NCBI RefSeq assembly: GCF_014643735.1
Contig: NZ_BMKA01000002.1
Coordinates: 930,001-994,000, forward strand
DNA length: 64,000 nt
Origin: Neptunicoccus cionae
GTDB taxonomy: Bacteria > Pseudomonadota > Alphaproteobacteria > Rhodobacterales > Rhodobacteraceae
Direction: 5' to 3'
This document shows positions 36,652-46,000 of the stretch, in pieces. The translations under genes and the position numbers were made by a program. Below the pieces are notes generated by a model. It did not search any database. It was not told where the DNA came from and saw only the letters and a program-made list of their open reading frames with translations. Every line of letters begins with the position of its first letter. Position 1 is the first letter of the stretch.

Positions 36652-36671
36652 GCAGAGTCTTTTAACTCTGC
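36652..36671 (-). terminator. Weak terminator candidate after tesA
   Basis: GCAGAGT (36652-36658) and ACTCTGC (36665-36671) form a 7-bp stem just past the tesA stop. Leftward of it the transcript reads TTGTTTG, a moderately U-rich tail. Confidence 0.4.
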
Positions 36672-36679
36672 CGGATTGT

Positions 36680-37363
36680 TCAGTTTTCGGGCCGCACCAG
36701 TCTATAAACCTCCGGTCCGATGGCGGGAATGATCTCTGCGACGCCTTGCCGGTTTGGATGAATGCCATCCGGTTGCATATACTGCGCCATGCCGCTTTGG
36801 GTTTTTGCAGCAGCTTTAAGGCCCGTATAGAAATCGGGTATCAGCGGGATTTTGTATTTCGCTGCAAGTTCTTCGTACATATCGTTGAACTCCCGCTTGT
36901 ATTCTGCCCCGAAGTTGCCCCCGGCAATAATACCAACGAGCAGCATTTGAACGCCCGCCTCTTGGCCTTTGGCAAGAATGCGATCAAGGTTCTCGCGGCT
37001 GGACTTGGGATCAATCCCGCGCAGATAATCGTTGCCGCCAAGTGCTACGATCATACCATCCACATCGTCGGATAACGACCAGCCAACGCGGGACAAGCCG
37101 CCTGCGGTAGTGCTCCCGGAGACACCGGCGTTGATCAATTTCACGTCAACACCCTGCTGCCCCAGCCAATTGGCCAGTTGCGGCACGAACCCCTGTTCCC
37201 GTGGCAATCCATAGCCCGCTGTCAGGCTGTCACCCAGCGCTAGGATGGTCGATTGCTGCGCATGAAGTGCGCCTGTGGAGAGCATCACCGCCAAAGCGGT
37301 ATTGCGTAGCACCCGTGGAACACCATATCCATAACGAGACCTTTTGCGAAAGACCCGTGCCAT
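36680..37363 (-). CDS. tesA: Periplasmic SGNH esterase (TesA/arylesterase type)
   Basis: The GDSL/SGNH motifs are clear: block I ILALGDSLTAGYGL with the nucleophile Ser, block II INAGVSGSTTAGG, block III IVALGGNDYLRG, and block V DGIHPNRQG with Asp and His. Such enzymes hydrolyse acyl esters and thioesters in the periplasm. A signal-like hydrophobic run (LRNTALAVMLSTGALHA) lies near residues 19-35. Starting at ATG 37363, the product has a long basic N-region and its start codon overlaps the ybbA start. GTG 37312 would give a more usual short signal peptide. E. coli tesA is likewise divergent from ybbA. Confidence 0.92.
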   Translation of the reverse strand: MARVFRKRSRYGYGVPRVLRNTALAVMLSTGALHAQQSTILALGDSLTAGYGLPREQGFVPQLANWLGQQGVDVKLINAGVSGSTTAGGLSRVGWSLSDDVDGMIVALGGNDYLRGIDPKSSRENLDRILAKGQEAGVQMLLVGIIAGGNFGAEYKREFNDMYEELAAKYKIPLIPDFYTGLKAAAKTQSGMAQYMQPDGIHPNRQGVAEIIPAIGPEVYRLVRPEN

Positions 37364-38060
37364 GAATGATACTGTCCTCTCCCTTAGCCGTGCCAATCTG
37401 TCTCTGGAGGGCAATGCGGGGCCGGTCGACATCCTGCATGACATCTCTCTGGATGTGAGGGCCGGGGAAACATTGGGCCTTATCGGGCCAAGTGGGTCAG
37501 GCAAATCATCGCTCCTTATGCTGATGGGCGGGCTGGAACAGGCTACCTCCGGCACGATCACGGCCCTTGGGCAGGATCTGACGGCGATGAACGAAGACCA
37601 GCTCGCGCGCTTTCGCAGGGATAATATGGGGGTGGTTTTCCAATCTTTCCACCTGATACCGACAATGACCGCGCTGGAAAATGTCGCAACGCCGCTGGAA
37701 CTCTCTGGTACAGTGGACGCATTTGAACGTGCAGAGGCCGAATTGAAGGCGGTCGGGCTGGCCGCGCGGGTTGATCATTACCCAAGCCAGATGTCCGGCG
37801 GCGAACAGCAGCGCGTGGCGCTCGCGCGGGCCAGTGCAACGCGGCCGCGTATTCTGCTGGCGGATGAGCCGACGGGTAATCTGGATGAAACCAACGGCGC
37901 GGCGATTATGGACCTGTTGTTCGGCTTGCGGGACCGGCATGGCGCGACGCTGATTATGGTGACACACGCCAATGAATTGGTCACACGCTGTGATCGGGTC
38001 GTGCGTTTGCGCGATGGCCGGATCGACACAACCCGACAAAGTGCCGAGGCCGCACAATGA
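37362..38060 (+). CDS. ybbA: YbbA/LolD-like ABC transporter ATP-binding protein
   Basis: This 232-residue ATPase is of the MacB/LolD type: Walker A GPSGSGKSS, the Q-loop VFQSFHLIPTMTALENV, signature MSGGEQQRVALARA, Walker B ILLADEPTGNLD and the switch His in MVTHANELV. It partners the FtsX-like permease that overlaps it by 4 bp. This E. coli-type pair (ybbA-ybbP) beside tesA suggests a shared but unproved role in handling lipids or envelope molecules. Its ATG (37362) lies inside the CATG that also starts tesA on the other strand. Confidence 0.92.
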   Translation: MNDTVLSLSRANLSLEGNAGPVDILHDISLDVRAGETLGLIGPSGSGKSSLLMLMGGLEQATSGTITALGQDLTAMNEDQLARFRRDNMGVVFQSFHLIPTMTALENVATPLELSGTVDAFERAEAELKAVGLAARVDHYPSQMSGGEQQRVALARASATRPRILLADEPTGNLDETNGAAIMDLLFGLRDRHGATLIMVTHANELVTRCDRVVRLRDGRIDTTRQSAEAAQ

Positions 38061-40573
38061 GTCTGCGGATCGCGTCCCGCTTTGCACGGCGGGAGTTGCG
38101 CGGTGGCTTGCGGGGCTTTCGGGTGTTTCTGGCCTGTCTTGCGCTGGGCGTTGCCGCCATCGCCGCCGTGGGCACGGTGCGATCAGGGATCGAGGCTGGA
38201 TTAAAACGGGACGGCGCAGCCCTTCTGGGTGGTGATGCCGAGGTCCAAGTCACCTACCGTTATGCCAGCGCCGAAGAACGGGCATGGATGGAACGCATAT
38301 CTGATCGGATGTCCGAAACCCTAGACTTCCGGTCTATGGTCGTGGTGGACGGCCCGAACGGGGCGGAACGCGGCCTGACCCAGATCCGCGCGGTCGACGG
38401 GGCTTATCCCCTGATTGGTGACGTGCAACTTTCCCCCGATATACCCTTGGAGCAGGCTTTGGCCGGACAAGGTGCGGTGATGGAGCGGGTGCTCGCGGAT
38501 CGGCTGGGGCTGTCGGCAGGGGATGATTTCCGGCTTGGGGAAAGGGCGTTCACCCTAAGTGCCCTGCTGCTGCGGTATCCCGACAATGCCTCGGGCGGCT
38601 TTGGACTGGGACCCCGCACGATTGTGCGCACAGCTGCGCTTGACGGGTCCGGTTTGCTGGCGGAAGGGTCTTTGTATTCTACGGAATACCGGCTTGATCT
38701 GCCGGACGGTGCGGCGCTACAACCTTTGAAAGAAGAGGCAGAAGCGCTGTTTCGGGACAACGGATTGCGCTGGCGGGACAGTCGGCAGGGCGCTGGTGGT
38801 GTACAGCGGTTTGTCGAACGGATCGGTGCGTTTTTGGTGCTGGTTGGCCTGTCCGGTCTGGCTGTTGGTGGCGTTGGTATATCTTCGGCTGTGCGGGCGT
38901 ATCTGGCAGGGAAAACCGGCGTAATCGCCACGCTGAAAACGCTAGGCGCCACACGACGCACTATTTTTCTGACCTATTTTATACAAATTGGCGTGCTCAC
39001 CCTGTTTGGTGTAGCACTGGGTCTGTTGATCGGAGGCAGCCTGCCGGTATTGCTCGCCCCGCTGATCGAAGCGCAACTGCCGATCCCTGCCGAATTCGCG
39101 ATTTACCCTGCGCCCCTAATCGAAGCGGCAGTCTACGGGGTTTTGACCGCGCTGATCTTCACGCTTTGGCCATTGGCAAAATCCGGAGAAATCCGTGCAG
39201 CCACCCTGTTCCGCGATGCTTTTACCGGCACCAACACCCTGCCTGCGCCCGGTTATTTGGGGATGATGGCGGTGCTGGTTGCACTGCTCCTCGTTCTCGC
39301 GGTTTGGTTCTCTGGCACAGTGTTCCTGACGCTTTGGACGGCGGGGGGGATTGCTGCAGCGCTGGTGATGCTTGTGATCGCCGCATGGGGCATCCGCGCG
39401 CTGGCCCGCCGGTCCCGTCGTGCTGCGCGGGGTCGCATCGGCTTGCGGCTGGCGCTCGGCGCGATTGGTGCGAAAGGCGGTGAATCCACATCCGTCGTGC
39501 TTTCACTCGGGCTCGGCCTTAGCGTTCTAGCGGCTGTCGGGCAGATCGACGGCAACCTGCGCAATGCCTTTTCAAGCGAACTGCCAGAGATCGCCCCGAG
39601 CTATTTCTTCGTTGATATCCAACCCGACCAGATTGACGGCTTTCGCACTCGGTTGGCTGACGATGCTAAGGTTAGCAATGTAGAAAGCGCGCCCATGATG
39701 CGCGGTGTGATCACCCGTATCAATGGCCAACCCGCCGAAGAGGTCGCAGGCGGTCATTGGGTCATTCGCGGGGATCGCGGGCTGACCTATGCAGATGCGC
39801 AGCCAGACGGCACCACCCTGACCGAAGGCGAATGGTGGCCTGCGGGCTATACCGGTCCCCCACAGATGAGCTTTGCCGCAGAGGAAGCGGCTGAAATCGG
39901 CCTTGTTCTGGGCGATAAGATTACGGTTAATATATTAGGTCGCGACATCACCGCCGAAATCACCAGCCTGCGCGATGTCAGCTGGGATGATGCGGGCATT
40001 GGATTTGTGATGACACTGGACGCCAATACGCTGGCCGGTGCGCCCCACAGCTGGATCTCAACGGTCTATGCAGAAGAAGAAGCCGAAGCCGCGATTTTGC
40101 GGGATCTGGCCACCGCCTATCCCAATATCACCGCAATTCGCATTCGTGACGCGGTGGCGCAGGTGGTCGAACTGGTTGGCGGTATTGCCGCCGCCACACG
40201 GTATGGTGCGGTAATGACGCTGGTGACAGGGTTTCTGGTGCTGATTGGCGCAGCTGCTGCCGGTGAAAAGGCGCGGGCCTATGAGGCGGCAGTTCTGAAA
40301 ACGCTGGGGGCGTCCCGCGCGCAGATCATGGGCAGCTTTGCGCTGCGTGCTGCGCTGCTGGGATTGGGGGCGGGGGCGATTGCGCTCATTGCCGGTTTGC
40401 TTGGTGGTTGGGCGGTGATGACATTTGTGATGGAGAGTGACTTTAAGGTGATCTGGAGCAATGCGTTCTTAATCATCACCTCTGGCGTAATTGCGTCGCT
40501 GCTGGCCGGTCTTGCCTTCGCATTGCGCCCACTTTCGGCGACCCCTTCGCGAATCTTACGCGCACGAGAATAA
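38057..40573 (+). CDS. ybbP: YbbP-like FtsX-family ABC permease
   Basis: This 838-residue permease has an N-terminal membrane segment (FRVFLACLALGVAAIAAVGTV), a large periplasmic domain, then FtsX-type membrane clusters around residues 255-370 (including VGGVGISSAVRAYLAGKTGV and ATLKTLGATRRTIF). A second set appears near the C-terminus (VMTLVTGFLVLIGAAAAGEKA, VLKTLGASRAQIMGSFALR, ending FALRPLSATPSRILRARE). Two FtsX units in one chain match YbbP. Such transporters usually move lipids or peptides or act mechanically, not as importers. The substrate is unknown. Confidence 0.92.
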   Translation: MSLRIASRFARRELRGGLRGFRVFLACLALGVAAIAAVGTVRSGIEAGLKRDGAALLGGDAEVQVTYRYASAEERAWMERISDRMSETLDFRSMVVVDGPNGAERGLTQIRAVDGAYPLIGDVQLSPDIPLEQALAGQGAVMERVLADRLGLSAGDDFRLGERAFTLSALLLRYPDNASGGFGLGPRTIVRTAALDGSGLLAEGSLYSTEYRLDLPDGAALQPLKEEAEALFRDNGLRWRDSRQGAGGVQRFVERIGAFLVLVGLSGLAVGGVGISSAVRAYLAGKTGVIATLKTLGATRRTIFLTYFIQIGVLTLFGVALGLLIGGSLPVLLAPLIEAQLPIPAEFAIYPAPLIEAAVYGVLTALIFTLWPLAKSGEIRAATLFRDAFTGTNTLPAPGYLGMMAVLVALLLVLAVWFSGTVFLTLWTAGGIAAALVMLVIAAWGIRALARRSRRAARGRIGLRLALGAIGAKGGESTSVVLSLGLGLSVLAAVGQIDGNLRNAFSSELPEIAPSYFFVDIQPDQIDGFRTRLADDAKVSNVESAPMMRGVITRINGQPAEEVAGGHWVIRGDRGLTYADAQPDGTTLTEGEWWPAGYTGPPQMSFAAEEAAEIGLVLGDKITVNILGRDITAEITSLRDVSWDDAGIGFVMTLDANTLAGAPHSWISTVYAEEEAEAAILRDLATAYPNITAIRIRDAVAQVVELVGGIAAATRYGAVMTLVTGFLVLIGAAAAGEKARAYEAAVLKTLGASRAQIMGSFALRAALLGLGAGAIALIAGLLGGWAVMTFVMESDFKVIWSNAFLIITSGVIASLLAGLAFALRPLSATPSRILRARE

Positions 40574-40676
40574 GGTTAACGGGCTGGTTACGGCTCACTC
40601 TGCTGTGTCTATCAGTGCGGTCGCGCAATTACCCTGTTTGTTCGTCTAGAATGGCGATACTTTTGGATAGTTTGCC

Positions 40677-41264
40677 TTGAAACAAATACAAAAACTTGGA
40701 ATTTGCCTTGCCCTGATGATGCCAGCACCCGCGATTGCGCAGGATACCTTCGGGCTAAGTAAGACACGATATGCGCTTTATCAAAGCCAGATTAACGTGT
40801 TGGAGCGGCGTGGTATCCTCAAACCCGCAGCAGAAGCAAAGAAAGCGCCAGTCGTTCAAGAAGTCATAGTATCTACAAAAGGCAAACTCAGAGGACGCCA
40901 TATGGCCGTCTATTTGTCCTCTGCGAAAGAGGCTGCCCGTCGGCACAACGTGCCTGAAAGCCTGTTTTTGCGCTTGATCCAACAGGAATCCGCCTGGAAT
41001 AAAAATGCCAGATCTCCGGTCGGGGCGATCGGGTTGGCACAGCTCATGCCCGGAACTGCGCGTGAATTGGGCGTAAATCCGAACGATCCCCACGCCAATC
41101 TTGAAGGCGGTGCCCGCTACCTCAGTGAACAATACAAACGCTTCGGAAGCTGGCGGCTGGCTTTGGCTGCCTATAACGCCGGACCCGGTGCCGTGAAGAA
41201 ATACAACGGCATTCCACCTTACAAGGAAACTCAGAACTACGTTCGCAAAATCCTTGGTGGATGA
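40677..41264 (+). CDS. Lytic transglycosylase (SLT domain family 1)
   Basis: This secreted murein-cleaving enzyme of 195 residues has a signal peptide (about 1-22, LGICLALMMPAPAIA) and a C-terminal SLT domain: VPESLFLRLIQQESAWNKNA with the catalytic Glu in QQESAW, then SPVGAIGLAQLMPGTAREL, NLEGGARYLSEQY and LALAAYNAGPGAVKKY. It cuts glycan strands to 1,6-anhydro-muropeptides. The start is TTG at 40677; the only nearby ATG is out of frame. It stands alone. Confidence 0.92.
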   Translation: MKQIQKLGICLALMMPAPAIAQDTFGLSKTRYALYQSQINVLERRGILKPAAEAKKAPVVQEVIVSTKGKLRGRHMAVYLSSAKEAARRHNVPESLFLRLIQQESAWNKNARSPVGAIGLAQLMPGTARELGVNPNDPHANLEGGARYLSEQYKRFGSWRLALAAYNAGPGAVKKYNGIPPYKETQNYVRKILGG

Positions 41265-41295
41265 ACAGTGGATGTGACTGCCGAAGGTAACTTGA

Positions 41296-41892
41296 TCAAC
41301 GAAAGTAGGGCAATGCCCTCATCGCGACTTTTGTGTGCATCCACCTGCCTTGGGTATGAATTTCGCGCTGAACCAATTTGGCGGTGTCATACCGTGTGCA
41401 GGCCAATTCCAATTGACTAAGGGACGCGCGTAAATCCTTTGCGCCAAACAATGCGCAAGAGCCTCCGAATTTATGGGCTGCGGATTGAAGTCTCGGGTAT
41501 TCGCGCATTGAAATTAAATGAGCGATATTTCCGGTCATCCTGTCGCCCTCCGCCAGAAAACACTCCAGCTTAATCGACAGTTCTTCTGCGCCGAAAACGT
41601 GTTTAAGCTCCCCAAGCTGGTTTTGACATAACAAAGGAAGATCCTTCTGTTTCGTCCGCATTGTAGGAGCATCGCGTCCACAAGGGTGCAGTCCGGCTTT
41701 CCTTGATACACTGTGCGAGAGACGGTTCACCGCAAGCGCATTTTTATGCCGAAATTCCAAATGCCCGTGGACGAGCATATCATGAGGAACCGGCCCTTGA
41801 GTGTTGATTTTCTTGCTCATCAGTTCACTTAAAATCTGCTGAATGAGCCGTTTCCTTCCCGAAACCTGCATAACCTTCCTGTAATTTTCCAT
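41296..41892 (-). CDS. Hpt-domain phosphotransfer protein
   Basis: The C-terminal half of this 198-residue protein carries a histidine phosphotransfer motif: LISMREYPRLQSAAHKFGGSC followed by ALFGAKDLRASLSQLELAC, with H140 as the likely phosphate carrier. The common pattern is H-x-L-K-G-S; here it reads H-K-F-G-G-S, with Phe and Gly at the Leu and Lys positions. Residues 1-100 match nothing I know. It diverges from a NarL-type response regulator. A hybrid kinase lies 11 kb away beyond the DUF11 genes, and kinases ending in a receiver need an Hpt to pass phosphate on. I therefore infer that this is the relay's middle step. Confidence 0.72.
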   Translation of the reverse strand: MENYRKVMQVSGRKRLIQQILSELMSKKINTQGPVPHDMLVHGHLEFRHKNALAVNRLSHSVSRKAGLHPCGRDAPTMRTKQKDLPLLCQNQLGELKHVFGAEELSIKLECFLAEGDRMTGNIAHLISMREYPRLQSAAHKFGGSCALFGAKDLRASLSQLELACTRYDTAKLVQREIHTQGRWMHTKVAMRALPYFR

Positions 41893-42123
41893 TCATACAT
41901 CCCCATATCTTGTAGGCGCCGCTCAAGAGTATCTCTGCCACAAGGTTATTGCGTCTTGGTTGTGGTATTATCCCCGCGCGAAATACTGGCCTGATGAGCT
42001 ATACCTTTGGAGTGTTATTCCGCAGAATAATTAAGAAAGTCGTAATTTTTGAAAGGGTGCGGCGGTACAAAAATATGCTTCGGGTCAGTCTGTTTCGCAA
42101 AAAAACCGGGTAGATCAAATTAG
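41893..42123. other. Non-coding gap between the hpt-like gene and the response regulator unit
   Basis: I see no protein or RNA gene in this AT-rich stretch. It must hold the promoters of the divergent hpt-like and regulator genes. A perfect dyad TTATTC-CGCA-GAATAA at 42015-42030 is a possible operator. Confidence 0.5.
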
Positions 42124-42345
42124 TTGGGCAATTTGAAAGAAATATTAACCTTTTCACGGGTACAACTTTCTAAGCGAGAAACCGGAAACGCATCGCGGTT
42201 GGTTTCCGACATTATACGTACGAGACGCCGTGATACCGGGGAGCCATACGGGACAGGTCTATGGAAAATTGTCACGCCTCTAAAGACAAGGTTACAGGCG
42301 GCATATGCAAGGTTGGATGGGATGAATGAAGATATTGATAGCTGA
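42124..42345 (+). CDS. Small hypothetical protein before the response regulator
   Basis: A 73-codon frame from a TTG start overlaps the regulator start by 20 bp. The basic product contains a stretch (EPYGTGLWKIVTPLKTRLQ) faintly like the G-box of a kinase ATPase domain, which could mean a decayed kinase fragment. There is no good ribosome-binding site and no family I recognise. It may not be translated. Confidence 0.25.
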   Translation: MGNLKEILTFSRVQLSKRETGNASRLVSDIIRTRRRDTGEPYGTGLWKIVTPLKTRLQAAYARLDGMNEDIDS

Positions 42346-42937
42346 TGACCACGATTTGGTTCGTGATACGATTGCTTCGTACATTCAGGCCGAAGCCAAC
42401 ATAGAAGTATCGCGTTCTGCTAATCTTCATGAAGCCCTGAGCGAAATTAGTTCAGAGGGTCCTTTTGATTTGGTGCTTCTGGATTTCGACATGCCGGGCA
42501 TGAATGGATTGTCCGGCCTGACCAAAGCGTTAGAGGCGAATTGTCAGAAACCGGTGGGAATCATTTCTGGCACGGCTACCGCATCCATCGCGGAAGCGGC
42601 TTTGGAAGCGGGTTCTGCTGGATTTCTGCCAAAAACAATGTCGGCGAGATCACTGTTGAATGCTGTGCGATTTATGGCTGAAGGCGAAACCTTTGCGCCG
42701 GTCAGCTTTATGGCGAACCGCAATGAATGTGACCACGAATTTGACACCCTTCTTTCGACTCGGGAAAAAGAAGTCCTAACCGGATTGTCCAAAGGACTGG
42801 CCAATAAGGAGATCGCCCGCGAGCTTGAATTGCAAGAGGTCACTGTAAAGCTGCACTTGAAAACTCTCAGCATTAAATTGAACGCTCGTAACCGCACGCA
42901 TGCTGCTATGATTGCAAGGGATGCAGGATTTATCTGA
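42326..42937 (+). CDS. NarL/FixJ-family response regulator (REC + LuxR-type HTH)
   Basis: The receiver domain (1-118) starts MKILIADDHDLVRD and has the acceptor D53 in LVLLDFDMPGMNG and the conserved Lys in GFLPKTM. The DNA-binding domain (about 140-200) has LSTREKEVLTGLSKGLANKEIA and ELQEVTVKLHLKTLSIKLNARNR, the LuxR/GerE helix-turn-helix. It should bind DNA when phosphorylated. ATG 42326 has GGATGGG about 6 bp upstream. It is divergent from the Hpt gene, and a terminator separates it from the large DUF11 barrel gene that runs toward it. Control of that gene set is an inference from position. Confidence 0.93.
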   Translation: MKILIADDHDLVRDTIASYIQAEANIEVSRSANLHEALSEISSEGPFDLVLLDFDMPGMNGLSGLTKALEANCQKPVGIISGTATASIAEAALEAGSAGFLPKTMSARSLLNAVRFMAEGETFAPVSFMANRNECDHEFDTLLSTREKEVLTGLSKGLANKEIARELELQEVTVKLHLKTLSIKLNARNRTHAAMIARDAGFI

Positions 42938-42968
42938 AGAGTTGATGACCTAGGATGCTGTATAAAGA

Positions 42969-42996
42969 AAAGGCGGCACCGAAGGGTGCCGCCTTT
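42969..42996. terminator. Bidirectional terminator between the response regulator and the DUF11 barrel gene
   Basis: A perfect 12-bp stem (AAAGGCGGCACC, 4-base loop, GGTGCCGCCTTT), with A-rich sequence on its left flank, lies between the convergent 3' ends. Confidence 0.88.
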
Positions 42997-43049
42997 AGAG
43001 TGCAGGCCGGAAACTGCGTCATGCTCCCGCATTTCCAGACTGCGCTCGT

Positions 43050-46000
43050 TCATTGGGACAGGAAATTATCCAACTGATCCCATAGGTTCTCCGTCAGTTT
43101 TAAACGCAGTCGCAAATATAAACCTTTCTGAAAATGACGGCTTTGAAACGGAAGTTGTTCAGTCGCGTGGTTGTATCCAATCGAAACCATCGCACCTTCC
43201 GCAAAAACATACCCTGCCTCTATTCCGTAAGCCTGTGCCGCAAACCCGTCGTCGTCCCACATGTGGTATACGTTTCCTGACAGCTCCAGCTTTTCGGGCA
43301 ATGCATCCCAGGTGACACCTGCCTGCAGAAGTTGGGTAAGGCTCGCCGTTTCGATTCCACCGAGCGGGGAGCTGAGGCTGGAATACTGGCCGGCGTATTT
43401 GCCGTTAACGCGCAGGTCGGGTTGCAGATCCCACGTTCCGGCAAGGGACCACAGATGTTGCGTTTCTTCGTTTATGTCCCGATCCCGCTGGTATTCATAC
43501 CATCCCAAAGCATTGAAACGCGCGTCATCCAGCGGGCGGTAAGCTGCGCCAACGCGCAGACGTTCCCGGATACGCGCATTCTGGCCGGATCGTCCATCAC
43601 GCGCATGGCGTCCCCGTGCAAGCACCGTCACGCCCGGGCTAATTTCACCTGCCATGCCGATATCGGCGTAGAATGTGTTTCCTGTCTTCTCAAACGTTTG
43701 GTCCAGATTGGCCTCTGCAACCCAATTGCCATCCCGGGATTCCCACGCACCGCCAAGGGCAATGCTGGTCAGACCGGAGTCAGGTCGTGACAGGTTCAAA
43801 GAATGCTCCAGCGTCATATCGAGCGAGGTGCGTTCATTCAGCTCCAGCCGCGTGGAGAAACCCTGCACCAGAAGATCATCTCCCAAATCACCGGGGTTTG
43901 TTGTCACTTCGGTGCGCCCGTCGAGCCAGTGATTTACCCGATATTCAACACCGATATGGGCGCGGGTCAGCTTGTCACCAAGATCACCAAAGGACAGTTC
44001 GAATTCACCAAAGACACGCAGGTCTTCACGGACATGGTAATCTGCTGCGACGATAAACTTACCCTGACCTTCACCTGAAAGCGGCAGTTCTTTTACGAAT
44101 TTCATGACCATGCCGGGAGTGGAAACCGGCCGCCAGACTGCCTCGTCCTTGAAGTAGGTGGTGGTTTGTTTGTCCAGTGGCGACTTTTCGACAACCATGC
44201 GGAAGCCGGAGGCCCGCGTCAGCGTTTCATTCACCACGCCGCGTACCAGTATTTCAGCGCCGAGTGTTTCCTGTTTCGTTGCGAAATCGGACTGGTAGTC
44301 AGCGGATGCAACCAGCGTTCTGCTGTCGCTTAGGCGTCTTTCATAGTCCAGAGAAACCTGTGCCATACCTGCACGAACGCTTGATCCGACAGGGGCGAAC
44401 TTCAATCCTGTTCGGGCCGCTTCAAACCGGAAACGGGTGTCTTCGGAAACATAATCATAGGCAATGCGCCCCGCATATCCGCGTTGCCCAAACCCGTCTT
44501 CGGCTTGCGCGACTTCGGCTTCAAGGGTGGCGTTGTCGTTGATCTTATTTTGTAAAAAAGCGGAGTAAATTTTGTACCGCTCTTCAGTTCCAGCAGCACC
44601 ATCAGAATGAATTGCACGCGCGCCGATTGTTACCCTATCGTTCAGTTCTGAAATTGCCTCAACACCGTAGAGCCAGTATTTCTCGCCGCTGCTTCCTTCA
44701 ATATTATAGGTGATCCGGAACGAGACCGGATTGCCCAGAGGATCGGCCTGACGCAGAGGGGTGTCAAAAACGATGGTGTTGAGAAAGAAATCCAACAGAT
44801 AATCGGACATGCGGCGCAAGCGTGTTTCCGAAAGGATCACACCAGTGTCGCGATCTCGCACAATTACATCGACCTGATCTGAACCTTCCTGATAACCCGC
44901 CAGATCGACCTCATAGGGACCGGACACACCGCGACCTGCGATCTCAAGGGTACGAATTTCCTGCGATGTGCGGGCGGCAAAGGCTGTTACCCTTGTACGC
45001 TCTCCCTGCCAGTTGGCTTTCACGCCCGTTGTTACAGTGCGCAAGCCACCCAGTTCGAACGCAGAGGAGCCAGGTTCAATGGCAATATCGCCATAAACCA
45101 GTGAGGATGCACCACGTTCGAAACTGACATAGAGATCGCTGGACGATTGACCGTCGTAACCGCGTTCGGACTCATCCCCGTAAACTGGGTAGCTTTCATC
45201 GGTGTTGATGTCTCGGAACAGGCGATCCTCTTCATCGCTGTCGCTGCTATAGCGTAGCGTCATCAGGGTTTCCCGACCAACACGGCCTTTCATAAAAATT
45301 TCGCCACGCAGGCCGGTATTAGTGTCTTCGAAGGCGCTGAATTCACCTTCGTTGAGAAGCTGTCCACCGGACTGTCGTGCAACAGTGCCTTCTAGCACAC
45401 CAACGAGTATCCGCTCTTCCAGATTGGGAGAAAACAGGATTGAGGCTTCGGCGCGTCCAAGGGTACCGCTTTGCGCGCTCAGCAGGTCTGGCCCGGCCAT
45501 TTGGGGCGGGATCAACGAAACTTCTGCGATTCCGCTATCCACATAAATCTGCACACCGGGTTGGTTCGCGCGAATATCTTTTACGTCCCAGATACCACGA
45601 CGCGCGTTCAGCGTTACCACGGTCGCGGCTTTCACAAGCTCACCTTTGGTGTCGAGGATTTGCACCGTAAATTTTACGCGCTCTGTCGGAGAGGCAGAAG
45701 CAGCTTTTGGGCCGACCAGTTTGATCTTTTGGGCATCGCCCGGCGCGAAGACACGGATTTCCTGAGATTTGCGGATATTCCCGAAAGGGTCTTTGCCCAC
45801 CAGTTGCAGCAGGTTTTCACCAGCGACCAGTTTAACGGCAACATATTCGATGGCTTGTACATTGCCACCGGCCCACGTGCTCCGCTCGCCTATGCGACTG
45901 CCACCGATTTTCTGACCGTTGACGATCAGGTTGAGACCGAGATCGGCCGGACCTTTCACGCGCAGGGATAGGGTGCGACGTGTCAACCGATCCTGATCTG

